Positions 6,934 to 14,326 of a stretch of DNA of 37,091 nucleotides are shown here, in pieces. The translations under genes and the position numbers were made by a program. The stretch is from assembly GCA_041675165.1 (NCBI GenBank), contig JBAYUI010000013.1, positions 1 to 37,091 of the forward strand, in the 5' to 3' direction. How positions within the stretch are numbered: the first letter of the stretch is position 1; every line of letters begins with the position of its first letter. The notes under the pieces are model-generated. The model was given only the letters and a program-made list of their open reading frames with translations. It did not search any database and was not told the origin of the DNA. Source of the stretch: CAIKZD01 sp041675165. Its GTDB lineage: Bacteria; Patescibacteriota; Minisyncoccia; Moranbacterales; UBA2206.

Positions 6934-8199
6934 ATGGCAGAATATTTTAAAATAATCGGGGGAAAAAAGTTGCAGGGCGAGATCGATGTGCGAGGTTCGA
7001 AAAATGCCACCACGCCTATTCTGGCGGCCACGCTATTGACCAAAGAAGAATGTATTTTGAACAACATTCCGCTCATCGAGGATGTTTTTCGGATGATTGA
7101 AATTTTGGAAAGTATGGGCGTGAAAGTACGGCGCATCAGCGAGAGGAAAATCAGTGTCAAGGCGGAGCATGTCGATCCGAAAAAAATCGACGTGGAAAAG
7201 ATAAAAAAACTAAGATCATCCATCCTGCTTCTCGGATCGCTCAGCGCGCGTTTTGATGATTTCAAGCTGTATCACCCAGGAGGCTGTATCATCGGAGCGC
7301 GACCCGTAGGCACGCACTTTGATGCTATGCGCAAGATGGGCATCGATATCACGCAAAAAGAAAATGTATATGTCGTGACGGCTAAAAAAAGAAAAGCGAC
7401 CAAGCTGGCGTTGCAAGAGATGTCGGTAACGGCCACGGAAAACGCGATGATGCTGGCGGCCAGTCTGCCGGGGAAAACCACGTTGAAGATTTGCGCGACA
7501 GAGCCGCATGTTGAAGACTTGGGGAAATTTTTAGTGGCAATGGGTGCGAAAATTAAAGGTCTCGGCACGCACACCTTGGAAATTACAGGTAGCAAGAAGT
7601 TGCGCGGAACGGCGCATACGATCATTCCGGATGCCAACGAAGCGGCTACCTTCCTCATTATGGGGGTGGCGACGGGCAGTCCGATCATGGTGAAGAATGC
7701 CAGAGAAGAGCATCTGGACTTGGTGCTGGAGAAGTTGCGTGAGTTTGGGGCCGATTTCAAAATTTCTAAGAAAGGCATCCAAGTCATTCCCGCCAAAAAA
7801 CTTAAGAGTCTGAATAAATTGGATATGCGGACTTATCCCGGCATTCCGTCAGACGTGCAAGCGCCTTTCGGCGTTCTGGCCACGCAAGCCGCGGGAAACA
7901 CGCTCATTTTTGACACCATTTTCGAAGGACGTTTCAATTATCTGAGCGAATTGGAAAAGATGCGCGCCAAAACCAAACTGCTCAATCCTCATCAAGCGGT
8001 CATTTCCGGTCCGACCGTCTTGCGGGGCAGCGCTATCCGCAGTTTTGATCTGCGGAGCGGCGCGTCGCTCATCATCGCTGCACTCGTTGCCAAAGGCAGA
8101 ACGACCATTGAAGAGATCTACCAAGTCGATCGCGGCTATGAAAAAATCGAAGAACGATTGCAGAAAATCGGAGCGGAGATAAAAAGAATTTCGAATTAA
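6934..8199 (+). CDS. murA: UDP-N-acetylglucosamine 1-carboxyvinyltransferase MurA
   Basis: 421 residues, the normal family length. MurA transfers enolpyruvate from PEP to UDP-GlcNAc, the first committed cytoplasmic step of peptidoglycan synthesis. Visible marks: GSKNATTPILAATLL with the PEP-binding Lys23-Asn24; YHPGGCIIGARPVGTHFDAM with the active-site loop Cys at ~118, so this is the Cys form inhibited by fosfomycin rather than the resistant Asp form; TIIPDANEAATFLIMGVATG; YPGIPSDVQAPF; and ASLIIAALVAKGRTTIEEIY near the end. The ATG at 6934 has no Shine-Dalgarno site. It lies between the lytic transglycosylase and mreB, consistent with a wall-synthesis neighbourhood. Confidence 0.97.
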   Translation: MAEYFKIIGGKKLQGEIDVRGSKNATTPILAATLLTKEECILNNIPLIEDVFRMIEILESMGVKVRRISERKISVKAEHVDPKKIDVEKIKKLRSSILLLGSLSARFDDFKLYHPGGCIIGARPVGTHFDAMRKMGIDITQKENVYVVTAKKRKATKLALQEMSVTATENAMMLAASLPGKTTLKICATEPHVEDLGKFLVAMGAKIKGLGTHTLEITGSKKLRGTAHTIIPDANEAATFLIMGVATGSPIMVKNAREEHLDLVLEKLREFGADFKISKKGIQVIPAKKLKSLNKLDMRTYPGIPSDVQAPFGVLATQAAGNTLIFDTIFEGRFNYLSELEKMRAKTKLLNPHQAVISGPTVLRGSAIRSFDLRSGASLIIAALVAKGRTTIEEIYQVDRGYEKIEERLQKIGAEIKRISN

Positions 8200-8345
8200 G
8201 AATTTCGAATTTCGAATCAAATCATAATTTTTGAATGACAAAAAAATCATGAGCGAAATGAGGGAGAGATAAATAGGAAATTATAAATTAAAAAATTAAA
8301 AAATTGATTCAAAATTCAAAATTGGAAATTTAAAATTAATTAAGT
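8189..8345. repeat. AT-rich repeat block between murA and mreB
   Basis: It starts inside the last codons of murA (AATTTCGAAT words) and continues with AAATTAAAAAATT and AAAATTCAAAATTGG words up to 2 nt before the mreB ATG. The complementary words allow partial fold-back. No promoter boxes are convincing here, so mreB may be read through from murA. Confidence 0.6.
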
Positions 8346-8347
8346 TT

Positions 8348-9355
8348 ATGTTTGTAAAAAAAATCGGAATTGATCTGGGAACGGCTAATATTTTAGTTTT
8401 TGTGCCCGGGAAGGGGATCGTAGCCAACGAGCCTTCGGTGGTGGCGGTATCTGTTTTTGAAAACAAGGTTTTGGCGGTGGGCAATGATGCTAAAGAGATG
8501 CTCGGGCGCACGCCGGACACCATCCAAGCTTCGCGGCCGATGAAGGACGGCGTGATTGCCGATTACAAGATTACCGAAGCGATGCTCAAATATTTCATCA
8601 ACAAGGTCAGCGGCAAGTTCCGCCTCATTCGGCCGGAAGTGATGATTTCCATCCCGGTCGGGGTGACTTCGACTGAACGGCGCGCCGTGATTGATGCGGC
8701 CGTGCGGGCCGGAGCGAAAGCGGCCTATGTCGTCAAGGAGCCGATGTTGGCTGCTATCGGAGCGGGCATTCCGATCGCCAACGCTTCAGGTAATATGATA
8801 ATCAATATCGGTGGCGGCACTTCCGAAATCGCGATGATTTCTTTGGGTGGCATCGTCGCGGCTACGAGCGCGCGCGTGGGAGGCAACAAGATTGATCAGG
8901 CCATCGCAGATTATATCAAAAGGAAATACAGCTTAGCTATCGGCGAACGGACAGCGGAAGATGTGAAAATCAAGATTAGCTCGGCCTTGCCGCAGGTCAA
9001 AGAGGAATATATGGATGTGCGTGGGCGCGATCTGACTGGTGGTCTGCCGCGGACGGTGCGCATCTCTTCGAACGAGGTCACGGAAGCCATCCAGGACGAA
9101 CTTAGAGAAATCATCAATGCAATCAAGAAAGTTCTGCAAGAGACTCCGCCCGAATTGGCTTCGGACGTGATGGACAAGGGGATGGTGCTTTCCGGAGGAG
9201 GCGCGCTCATCAAGAATCTTGATCAGCTCATCACCAAAACTATCGGCGTGCCGAGTTACGTGGCGGACGACCCATTGTTCTGCGTGATCAAAGGCATCGG
9301 CATCGCCTTGGAAAATCTGGATCTGTATAAAAGGACGATTATGCTTGGGAAATAG
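8348..9355 (+). CDS. mreB: Rod shape-determining actin homologue MreB
   Basis: 335 residues, normal length. MreB forms membrane-bound filaments that guide the RodA/PBP elongation machinery. Actin-fold marks in order: phosphate-1 loop KKIGIDLGTANILVFVPGKG, then GIVANEPSVVAV, RPMKDGVIADYKITEAMLKY, ISIPVGVTSTERRAV, the phosphate-2 loop IINIGGGTSEIAMISLGGIV, and the adenosine motif DKGMVLSGGGALIKNLDQLI followed by PLFCVIKGIGIALENL. No Shine-Dalgarno site precedes the ATG, which is placed directly after the AT-rich block. With rodA, murA and ftsQ nearby, the cell is expected to make peptidoglycan and to elongate as a rod. Confidence 0.97.
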   Translation: MFVKKIGIDLGTANILVFVPGKGIVANEPSVVAVSVFENKVLAVGNDAKEMLGRTPDTIQASRPMKDGVIADYKITEAMLKYFINKVSGKFRLIRPEVMISIPVGVTSTERRAVIDAAVRAGAKAAYVVKEPMLAAIGAGIPIANASGNMIINIGGGTSEIAMISLGGIVAATSARVGGNKIDQAIADYIKRKYSLAIGERTAEDVKIKISSALPQVKEEYMDVRGRDLTGGLPRTVRISSNEVTEAIQDELREIINAIKKVLQETPPELASDVMDKGMVLSGGGALIKNLDQLITKTIGVPSYVADDPLFCVIKGIGIALENLDLYKRTIMLGK

Positions 9356-9369
9356 AATTAAATGATCAA

Positions 9370-9481
9370 TAACCAATGACCAATTTTCAATAAATCTTCA
9401 ATTTCTAAATTTTCAATTAAAAATTAAAACATTGAAAATTATAAAATTGATTGTAAGTTGAAAATTGTAAATTGAAAATTC
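9370..9481. repeat. AT-rich imperfect palindrome between mreB and the first GT4 gene
   Basis: The left half uses TTTTCAAT and CTTCAATTT words, the right half CATTGAAAATT and GTTGAAAATTG words, giving one long imperfect hairpin that ends exactly at the ATG at 9482. There are no other signals in this gap. Confidence 0.7.
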
Positions 9482-10621
9482 ATGCGCATTGGTATTGACG
9501 CTTCGCGCGCATTTATGAAGGAGCGCACGGGCATCGAAGAGTATTCATATCAAGTCGTAAAAAGCCTGAGGGGAAAATTGAAAAACCATCAGGTTGTTTT
9601 GTATCTGAGAAAGGGTCAAGCCGTCGATTTTGACCTGCCAGCCGGCTGGCGAGTGAAAGTTATCCGGTGGCCATATCTCTGGACGCAATTCGGCCTGTCT
9701 TTGGAAATGCTTTTGCGTCCGGTAGACGCCTTATTCATCCCGTCTCACACTGTGCCGATGATCCATCCCAAAAAGACTGTTGTGACGGTGCACGGCTTGG
9801 AATACGAAGTTATGCCACAGGCATATTCTTTTCCAGCCAGGATGTATATGCGTCTTTCCATTAAATTTTCTTGCCGTTGGGCAGCGACTATCATTGCAGT
9901 CAGTGAAAATACCAAAAAAGATCTTATAAATATATATAAAATTCCGGGTGAGAAAATCAGGGTTGTTCATGAGGGAGTATCTAAGCGCAATTTCCAATTT
10001 CCAATTTCCAATTTACAATCAATTTCCAATGATAAAATTTTTAATGATGAAAAAAATACTAAATACAAAATACTAGATACCAAATACTTGCTTTTCATCG
10101 GTCGCTTGGAGGCGCGGAAAAACATTACAGGTATAATCAGGGCTTTTGAGATTTTGAAAGAACGTCACAGCGTTCCGCATAAACTGGTCTTGGCGGGGAA
10201 GTGGGGTTATGGGGAAAAGATGATATGCGAAGAACTGACCAATGGAAAATATCGACAAGACATCCTCTGTCTGGGATATATCAGCGAGGAAGAAAAAGGG
10301 GAATTGTTAAGATCGGCGGATATCTTCCTGTTTCCGACTTTCTATGAAGGTTTCGGACTGCCGGTGCTTGAAGCGCAGGCACTCGGCGTTCCGGTGGTGA
10401 CAAGCAACGTCTCTTCCTTGCCGGAAGTGGGCGCCGACTCCGTGGCCTATTGCGATCCGACCGAACCGGTTTCCATCGCTGACGCCGCTTATTCGCTCAT
10501 CAGTGATCCGGAGCGGAAGGAGGATATGATAAAAAAAGGCTTGGAGAACGTGAAAAGATTCAGCTGGGACAAATGCGCCACGGAAATCGTGGCGGTGTTG
10601 GTCGGGGTTGTTGTTACGTAA
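9482..10621 (+). CDS. GT4-family glycosyltransferase (mannosyltransferase-like)
   Basis: 379 residues, GT-B fold. N-terminal domain: MRIGIDASRAFMKERTGIEE (a GT4 start typical of mannosyltransferase-like enzymes) and KKTVVTVHGLEYEVMPQAYS. C-terminal domain: LLFIGRLEARKNITGIIRAF for donor binding, YISEEEKGELLRSADIFLFP, and the nucleotide-sugar EX7E motif in FYEGFGLPVLEAQALGVPVV with TSNVSSLPEVG. It should move a sugar from a nucleotide donor to a lipid-linked or polysaccharide acceptor at the cytoplasmic face; acceptor and sugar are not known. Residues ~170-202, exactly between the two domains, are encoded by dispersed AT-rich repeat sequence and look like an in-frame insertion. No Shine-Dalgarno site precedes the ATG. 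A second GT4 gene follows after a promoter. Confidence 0.9.
   Translation: MRIGIDASRAFMKERTGIEEYSYQVVKSLRGKLKNHQVVLYLRKGQAVDFDLPAGWRVKVIRWPYLWTQFGLSLEMLLRPVDALFIPSHTVPMIHPKKTVVTVHGLEYEVMPQAYSFPARMYMRLSIKFSCRWAATIIAVSENTKKDLINIYKIPGEKIRVVHEGVSKRNFQFPISNLQSISNDKIFNDEKNTKYKILDTKYLLFIGRLEARKNITGIIRAFEILKERHSVPHKLVLAGKWGYGEKMICEELTNGKYRQDILCLGYISEEEKGELLRSADIFLFPTFYEGFGLPVLEAQALGVPVVTSNVSSLPEVGADSVAYCDPTEPVSIADAAYSLISDPERKEDMIKKGLENVKRFSWDKCATEIVAVLVGVVVT
9989..10087 (+). repeat. AT-rich dispersed repeat in frame inside the GT4 gene
   Basis: Three tandem AATTTCC words, then AATTTACAATC, and later AAATAC/ATACC words, the same vocabulary as the intergenic blocks. The reading frame stays open and gives NFQFPISNLQSISN and KNTKYKILDTKY, sequence unlike any GT4 core and placed at the linker between the two Rossmann domains. 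Confidence 0.7.
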
Positions 10622-10652
10622 CATACTACGTAATAAGATGAGTAACAAAAAA

Positions 10653-10672
10653 TCGCGCAAGCGGAGCGCGCG
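10653..10672 (+). terminator. Possible terminator hairpin after the first GT4 gene
   Basis: TCGCGC (10653-10658) pairs with GCGCGCGA (10666-10673 region) around a short loop, 31 nt after the stop. The T run after it is poor (CATTTCTT), so function is uncertain. Confidence 0.35.
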
Positions 10673-10693
10673 ACATTTCTTCGCAACTCGTTC

Positions 10694-10751
10694 TTATGCG
10701 AATTTCTAGTTGTGCAATAGCTAAAATTTGCGTGTTATGCGAAGTTCTAGT
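10694..10751. repeat. 17-nt direct repeat pair upstream of the second GT4 promoter
   Basis: TTATGCGAATTTCTAGT at 10694-10710 and TTATGCGAAGTTCTAGT at 10735-10751 differ at one base and are 41 bp apart start to start, about four helical turns. They lie 50-110 bp upstream of the -35 box at 10804, a place suited to an activator binding in tandem. No regulator is identified. Confidence 0.55.
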
Positions 10752-10803
10752 CATGACTAACAAGTGTCATAAATATAGCATATTTTTCAAGAAAGGTTCA
10801 ATA

Positions 10804-10832
10804 TTGTGATTTGGACGAATAATAGGTATACT
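10804..10832 (+). promoter_or_regulatory. Promoter of the second GT4 gene
   Basis: TTGTGA 10804-10809, 17-nt spacer, TATACT 10827-10832. Transcription would begin near 10839 and the leader would contain the hairpin at 10853-10872. Confidence 0.6.
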
Positions 10833-10852
10833 TTAGTTAGGTTTTTAATATG

Positions 10853-10872
10853 CAACAACCGGTAGGTTGTTG
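10853..10872 (+). promoter_or_regulatory. Leader hairpin before the second GT4 start codon
   Basis: CAACAACC (10853-10860) and GGTTGTTG (10865-10872) form a perfect 8-bp stem with a GGTA tetraloop, ending 10 nt before the ATG at 10883. It would bury the upstream ATG at 10850, supporting 10883 as start, and could affect translation or mRNA stability. Confidence 0.5.
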
Positions 10873-10882
10873 GTTTGAGCTT

Positions 10883-12037
10883 ATGAAAAAAGATTTAAAA
10901 GTCGCTCTGGTCCATGATTTTTTGAACCAATACGGTGGCGCTGAGCGGGTCTTGGAGGTTTTGTGCGAGATGTTTCCCGCCGCGCCAATCTATACCATTG
11001 TCTATGACAAGGAACGGATGCGCGGGAAATTTTCCGAGCGGGAGATCCGCACCTCTTTTTTTCAAAAATTGCCGCGCTATTTTCGCCGGAATATGAAATG
11101 GGTGTTGCCGTTCCTGCCGACTGCGCCGGAAACTTTTGACCTGCGCGAGTTCGATCTGGTGATTTCAAGTTCCGGTGCTTGGACGAAAGGCATCGTCACG
11201 CGCCTCGACACGCTGCATATCGCCTACATCCATTCGCCGATGAGATTCATCTGGGACTATAATGAGAAATATCTGAAGGAAGATCGACATAACAAGCTGG
11301 GATTTTTCATCCGCCCATTTTTGAGCTATTTGCGTCTGTGGGATAAGCTGGCGGCGGATCGGCCGGACTATTTGATCGCTAATTCGAAATATACCCAAGC
11401 GCGCATTGCCAAATATTATCGGCGGGAAAGTACGGTGATATATCCGCCAGTCGGGAAATTACAAAATCCAAAATCCAAAATCAAAATTACAAACTCTGAA
11501 GAAAATTCAAAATTCTTCTTGATTGTTTCGCGATTAAGTCCGTACAAAAAAATTGACAGAGTCATTGAAGCGTTCAATAAGCTGAGGCTGCCATTAGTCG
11601 TGGTGGGCACCGGCAAACAAGAAAAAGCGCTCAAGCTGATGGCGAAGGACAACGTGAAATTCCTAGGTTGGGTGCCGGATGAAAAGATGTTGCCCATATA
11701 CGAAAATGCCAGAGCCTTCATCTTTCCCAGCGTGGATGATTTCGGGATCGCGCCGGCCGAGGCCTTGATGCGGGGCGTGCCGGTGATTGCCGTGCGACGT
11801 GGTGGAGTGCAAGAAATCACGGAGGAAGGTCGAACCGGTGAATTTTTCGATTCAGCCACGCCGGAAGTCATCGCGGACGCGGTGCGCCGTTTTGGAGAGA
11901 ATGAGAAAAATTATGACCGAGAATATATCGCTCGGAGCGCGGGAAAATTTTCGAAGGAAAGATTTGTGAGGGATATGAGAGAATATATAAATAATGCAAT
12001 TTCAAAATCCCAATGCCAAATGTCAAATAAAATCTAA
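10883..12037 (+). CDS. GT4-family glycosyltransferase, second copy type
   Basis: 384 residues from the ATG at 10883 (MKKDLKVALVHDFLNQYGGA is the usual start of this GT4 subgroup; the ATG at 10850 would add a tail overlapping a hairpin). Marks: VALVHDF..GGAERVLEVL, HIAYIHSPMRFIWDYNEKYL, ADRPDYLIANSKYTQARIAK, donor domain FFLIVSRLSPYKKIDRVIEA, FLGWVPDEKMLPIYENARAF, and the EX7E region VDDFGIAPAEALMRGVPVIA. It likely adds a sugar during surface glycan assembly; acceptor unknown. Two parts derive from AT-rich repeats: the linker KLQNPKSKIKITN between domains and the C-terminal tail SKSQCQMSNKI, whose stop codon is also repeat-derived. It differs enough from the upstream GT4 not to be a recent duplicate. 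Confidence 0.9.
   Translation: MKKDLKVALVHDFLNQYGGAERVLEVLCEMFPAAPIYTIVYDKERMRGKFSEREIRTSFFQKLPRYFRRNMKWVLPFLPTAPETFDLREFDLVISSSGAWTKGIVTRLDTLHIAYIHSPMRFIWDYNEKYLKEDRHNKLGFFIRPFLSYLRLWDKLAADRPDYLIANSKYTQARIAKYYRRESTVIYPPVGKLQNPKSKIKITNSEENSKFFLIVSRLSPYKKIDRVIEAFNKLRLPLVVVGTGKQEKALKLMAKDNVKFLGWVPDEKMLPIYENARAFIFPSVDDFGIAPAEALMRGVPVIAVRRGGVQEITEEGRTGEFFDSATPEVIADAVRRFGENEKNYDREYIARSAGKFSKERFVRDMREYINNAISKSQCQMSNKI
11457..11517 (+). repeat. AT-rich dispersed repeat in frame inside the second GT4 gene
   Basis: AAATCCAAAATCCAAAATC-type words run through the coding sequence and are translated as KLQNPKSKIKITNSEENSKF. The insertion lies exactly at the inter-domain linker, between VIYPPVG and FLIVSRLSPYKK, which are adjacent in the GT4 relatives I recall. 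Confidence 0.7.
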
Positions 12038-12111
12038 AATCCAAATGACAAAATTTTTGGATTTTGAAATTTGAGTTTTATTTGAAATTTGGATTTTGAC
12101 ATTTGAAATTT
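11998..12111. repeat. AT-rich imperfect palindrome between the second GT4 gene and holB
   Basis: The left arm (CAAATGTCAAAT, AAATCCAAATGACAAA) overlaps the last codons of the GT4 gene; the right arm (ATTTGGATTTTGACATTTG) reaches 2 nt before the holB ATG. The 16-nt word AAATCCAAATGACAAA at 12037-12052 is found again at 22466-22481 and, inverted, at 35905-35920. Confidence 0.75.
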
Positions 12112-12112
12112 T

Positions 12113-13036
12113 ATGCAAATCATCGGTCATCAAAAAATTATAAATTTTCTGAATAAATCTGCAGCGCGCGACAGTACTTCCGCCGCCTATCTTTTTTGCG
12201 GAGTCGAACATCTGGGAAAATTCAAGGTAGCGCTGGATTTCGCGGAAAAAATTACAAAAGGGACAGATCAGAAGATCAATCCAGACATCATTGTCATACG
12301 TCCGGAAAGGGAACCCGCCTCGACTCGCGGAGGCGACCGCTCGTCGACGCGAGGCGGGGAGAAAAAAGGCATAGTGAAGAAGAAAGACATAAAGGTGGAA
12401 CAGATCAGGGAATTGCAGCGGGGGTTGGCGATGACGCCATATTTCGGGCATTGCAAAGTCGCAATCATCGATGATGCCGATCGTCTGACCGTGTCTGCTC
12501 AGAACGCGCTGCTCAAGACTTTGGAAGAGCCGGATGACAGGTCGATTCTGATCCTGATCTGCCATGACCAAGAAAAAATATTGCCTACCGTCAAGTCGCG
12601 CTGTATAACGCGAAGTTTCAATCCTGTCAGCGGAAAAGAGATTGAGAATCTGTTTCCGAGCGGCGGGCTGTCCCGAAGCGCTGTTTTTTGGTCGTTGGGC
12701 CGGCCGGGGTTGGCGGTCGAATTTTCCCATGACTCGAGTAAGCTGTCGGCATTGGAAAAATCTCAGGAAAGATTGGCGGAATTTTTGCGGAGCAATCTGA
12801 CCGATAAATTTTCCCTAGCGGAAGAACTCAGCAAAGATGTTCCTAGGTTGCAGGAAGAACTTCAGACGTGGACGATCATTTTTCGTCAAAATATGCAATC
12901 GCCGACTGATTTTTTGAATATGAGCGGGGAAAAATCCTTGGAAATGATCGAAAAAATAGCAGCGAACTTGGCTTTGATGCGCCGAACCAATTCCAATGTC
13001 AGAGTCGTTCTGGAAAATCTATTCTTGGCATTTTAG
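12113..13036 (+). CDS. holB: DNA polymerase III delta' subunit (clamp-loader component)
   Basis: 307 residues. Delta' is the rigid stator of the clamp loader that places the beta clamp on DNA. The AAA+-type N-terminal half shows IGHQKIINFLNKSA, AYLFCGVEHLGKFKVALDFA in the place of the P-loop (GxxxxGK kept in altered form), and VAIIDDADRLTVSAQNALLK followed by TLEEP, then LPTVKSRC with the SRC motif. The Cys zinc cluster seen in many delta'/gamma proteins is absent. Residues ~66-80 (PASTRGGDRSSTRGG) are encoded by a GC-rich inverted repeat and interrupt the linker before IKVEQIRELQRGL. The C-terminal domain is helical and weakly conserved. Stop is 6 nt before ftsQ, suggesting translational coupling. 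DnaX also has the SRC motif, but length and degenerate P-loop favour delta'. Confidence 0.88.
   Translation: MQIIGHQKIINFLNKSAARDSTSAAYLFCGVEHLGKFKVALDFAEKITKGTDQKINPDIIVIRPEREPASTRGGDRSSTRGGEKKGIVKKKDIKVEQIRELQRGLAMTPYFGHCKVAIIDDADRLTVSAQNALLKTLEEPDDRSILILICHDQEKILPTVKSRCITRSFNPVSGKEIENLFPSGGLSRSAVFWSLGRPGLAVEFSHDSSKLSALEKSQERLAEFLRSNLTDKFSLAEELSKDVPRLQEELQTWTIIFRQNMQSPTDFLNMSGEKSLEMIEKIAANLALMRRTNSNVRVVLENLFLAF
12314..12358 (+). repeat. GC-rich inverted repeat in frame inside holB
   Basis: CCCGCCTCG (12314-12322) pairs with CGAGGCGGG (12350-12358), and an inner GCGG (12327-12330) pairs with CCGC (12337-12340). Base composition contrasts sharply with the AT-rich coding sequence around it. 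It encodes a Ser/Thr/Arg/Gly-rich stretch at a linker. It looks like a REP-type palindrome that landed in frame. Confidence 0.65.
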
Positions 13037-13042
13037 AAGCTG

Positions 13043-13978
13043 ATGATTTATAAAAGAAAAAAATATCCTACTGTTTCTCGAAACCACTCGCGCGGCTTTT
13101 TGCAGTTCCTTTTTTGGTTCGCGCTGATAGCTTTTTTCGGGGTGGTCGGATATGTCCTTTTCTTCTCTTCTTTTTTGACGGTGACATCTTTGAGAATCAG
13201 CGGCGAAAAAAATGTCAGTGAGGAAAAACTCTTGGAGCGAGTCAAGCCGGAAATATCCGGATATATCTGGAAATTCATAAGCAGGAACAATCTTTTTTTG
13301 GTGAGAAAATCAATCATTCAGAAAAATATTTCAGAGAATTTCCGACAGATCAAAGGCGTAGAGGTGCGGAAAAGATTTCCTTCGGAATTGGAGGTGATCG
13401 TTTCCGAAAGGATTCCGACGATGCTGTTCCAAGGCGCCAACGGCTGGTTCATTTTGGATGAAAATGCGGTGGCCTATGATAGCGTTGATCCGGCGGCGGA
13501 AGAAATCGTCCGGTATGACCTGCCGCGTTTGGTCGATTTGGATGGGAAGAGCGTCGCTTTGGGCGAAACGGTCTTGAATGGAGACTATGTAACGTATGTC
13601 CTTGGGATAAAAGAAAAGATGAAAAGCGATACGGAGATTATGATCGGGAGTGATTTCCAGACCCCGAGCCTGATTTCGAAAGACATCCGGGCAAAGACGC
13701 AAGAGGGGTGGGGGATATATTTCAATGAAAATATCAATCTGGACAAAGAGATTGAGATGTTGAATGCCGTTCTGAACCATGAAATTGAGAAAAAGCAGCG
13801 GCCGGATTTGGAATATATCGATCTGCGCATCGACAACAAGGTTTATTACAAATTCCGTGAGGGCACGCCGGAAGAAACGGCGCGGCTGGCCGCCACGGCA
13901 GCCGACCAAGCCGCAACTGACGCAGCCACTCAGCCAGTGGTGCCGGTAGATGATTCGGGGAAGAAGAAAAAGAAATAG
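13043..13978 (+). CDS. ftsQ: Cell division protein FtsQ/DivIB (POTRA domain)
   Basis: 311 residues. FtsQ is a bitopic divisome protein linking early and late division proteins through FtsL/FtsB. A short basic cytoplasmic tail (MIYKRKKYPTVSRN) is followed by one membrane helix (~20-45; FLFWFALIAFFGVVGYVLFF), then the POTRA domain (FLTVTSLRISGEKNVSEEKL; NLFLVRKSIIQKNISENFRQ; IKGVEVRKRFPSELEVIVSE) and the FtsQ beta domain (MLFQGANGWFILDENAVAYD; LEYIDLRIDNKVYYKF). The C terminus carries an Ala/Thr-rich linker and a Lys-rich end (~275-311), longer than usual. Start is 6 nt after holB. No Shine-Dalgarno site is seen. Confidence 0.88.
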   Translation: MIYKRKKYPTVSRNHSRGFLQFLFWFALIAFFGVVGYVLFFSSFLTVTSLRISGEKNVSEEKLLERVKPEISGYIWKFISRNNLFLVRKSIIQKNISENFRQIKGVEVRKRFPSELEVIVSERIPTMLFQGANGWFILDENAVAYDSVDPAAEEIVRYDLPRLVDLDGKSVALGETVLNGDYVTYVLGIKEKMKSDTEIMIGSDFQTPSLISKDIRAKTQEGWGIYFNENINLDKEIEMLNAVLNHEIEKKQRPDLEYIDLRIDNKVYYKFREGTPEETARLAATAADQAATDAATQPVVPVDDSGKKKKK

Positions 13979-14007
13979 TTGACTTTTTTGGATAATAAGA
14001 GTATAAT
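13979..14007 (+). promoter_or_regulatory. Strong sigma70-type promoter for the small genes at 14075 and 14327
   Basis: TTGACT 13979-13984, 17-nt spacer, TATAAT 14002-14007, starting within the ftsQ stop codon region. Expected transcription start is near 14014. Confidence 0.8.
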
Positions 14008-14074
14008 ATAATATCGTACTCTGAAAACAGAATATCGAATGGCAATCAACCAAAAAACCAAAAAAGGAGGGAGT

Positions 14075-14230
14075 ATGGCCGAAAAGATCATTTTAAGATC
14101 GCCCCTATGTATAATTGGGATGAGTAAAGCGGAGATGGACTTGCTGGTGGGGCGAGGCTGCCATGCCTGTTATGTTGAAGGGCAGAGCACTGAATTTGTT
14201 GCGGTCATCAGTGAAATAGTTGGTGGCTGA
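14075..14230 (+). CDS. 51-residue small protein with Cys pair, unknown function
   Basis: The ATG at 14075 follows an excellent Shine-Dalgarno site (AAAGGAGG at 14063-14070, 4-nt spacing), so the upstream ATG at 14039 is not the start. The product is 51 residues: MAEKIILRSPLCIIGMSKAE then MDLLVGRGCHACYVEGQSTE and a hydrophobic end (FVAVISEIVGG). A CxxC sits at residues 29-32 (GCHACYVEG), which could bind metal or be redox active, with a further Cys at 12. It has its own strong promoter and ends in TGA. A TACCGCG/CGCGGTA hairpin (14249-14264) lies between it and the next gene. No family was recognised. Confidence 0.65.
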   Translation: MAEKIILRSPLCIIGMSKAEMDLLVGRGCHACYVEGQSTEFVAVISEIVGG

Positions 14231-14326
14231 AGAACTTCGGCAAAATACTACCGCGGTCGCGGTACGGATTGGTCGAAATGGAAATTGATTGAAAGTCCAT
14301 TTTCAAAGAAAGGAAGGAGATAGGGC

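Noticed and set aside
14039..14074. Longer start for the 51-residue gene
   Set aside because: The extension contains the Shine-Dalgarno site that serves the ATG at 14075.
14249..14264. TACCGCG/CGCGGTA hairpin as a terminator
   Set aside because: It has a two-base loop and no T run, and the following gene lacks its own promoter, so read-through is more likely.
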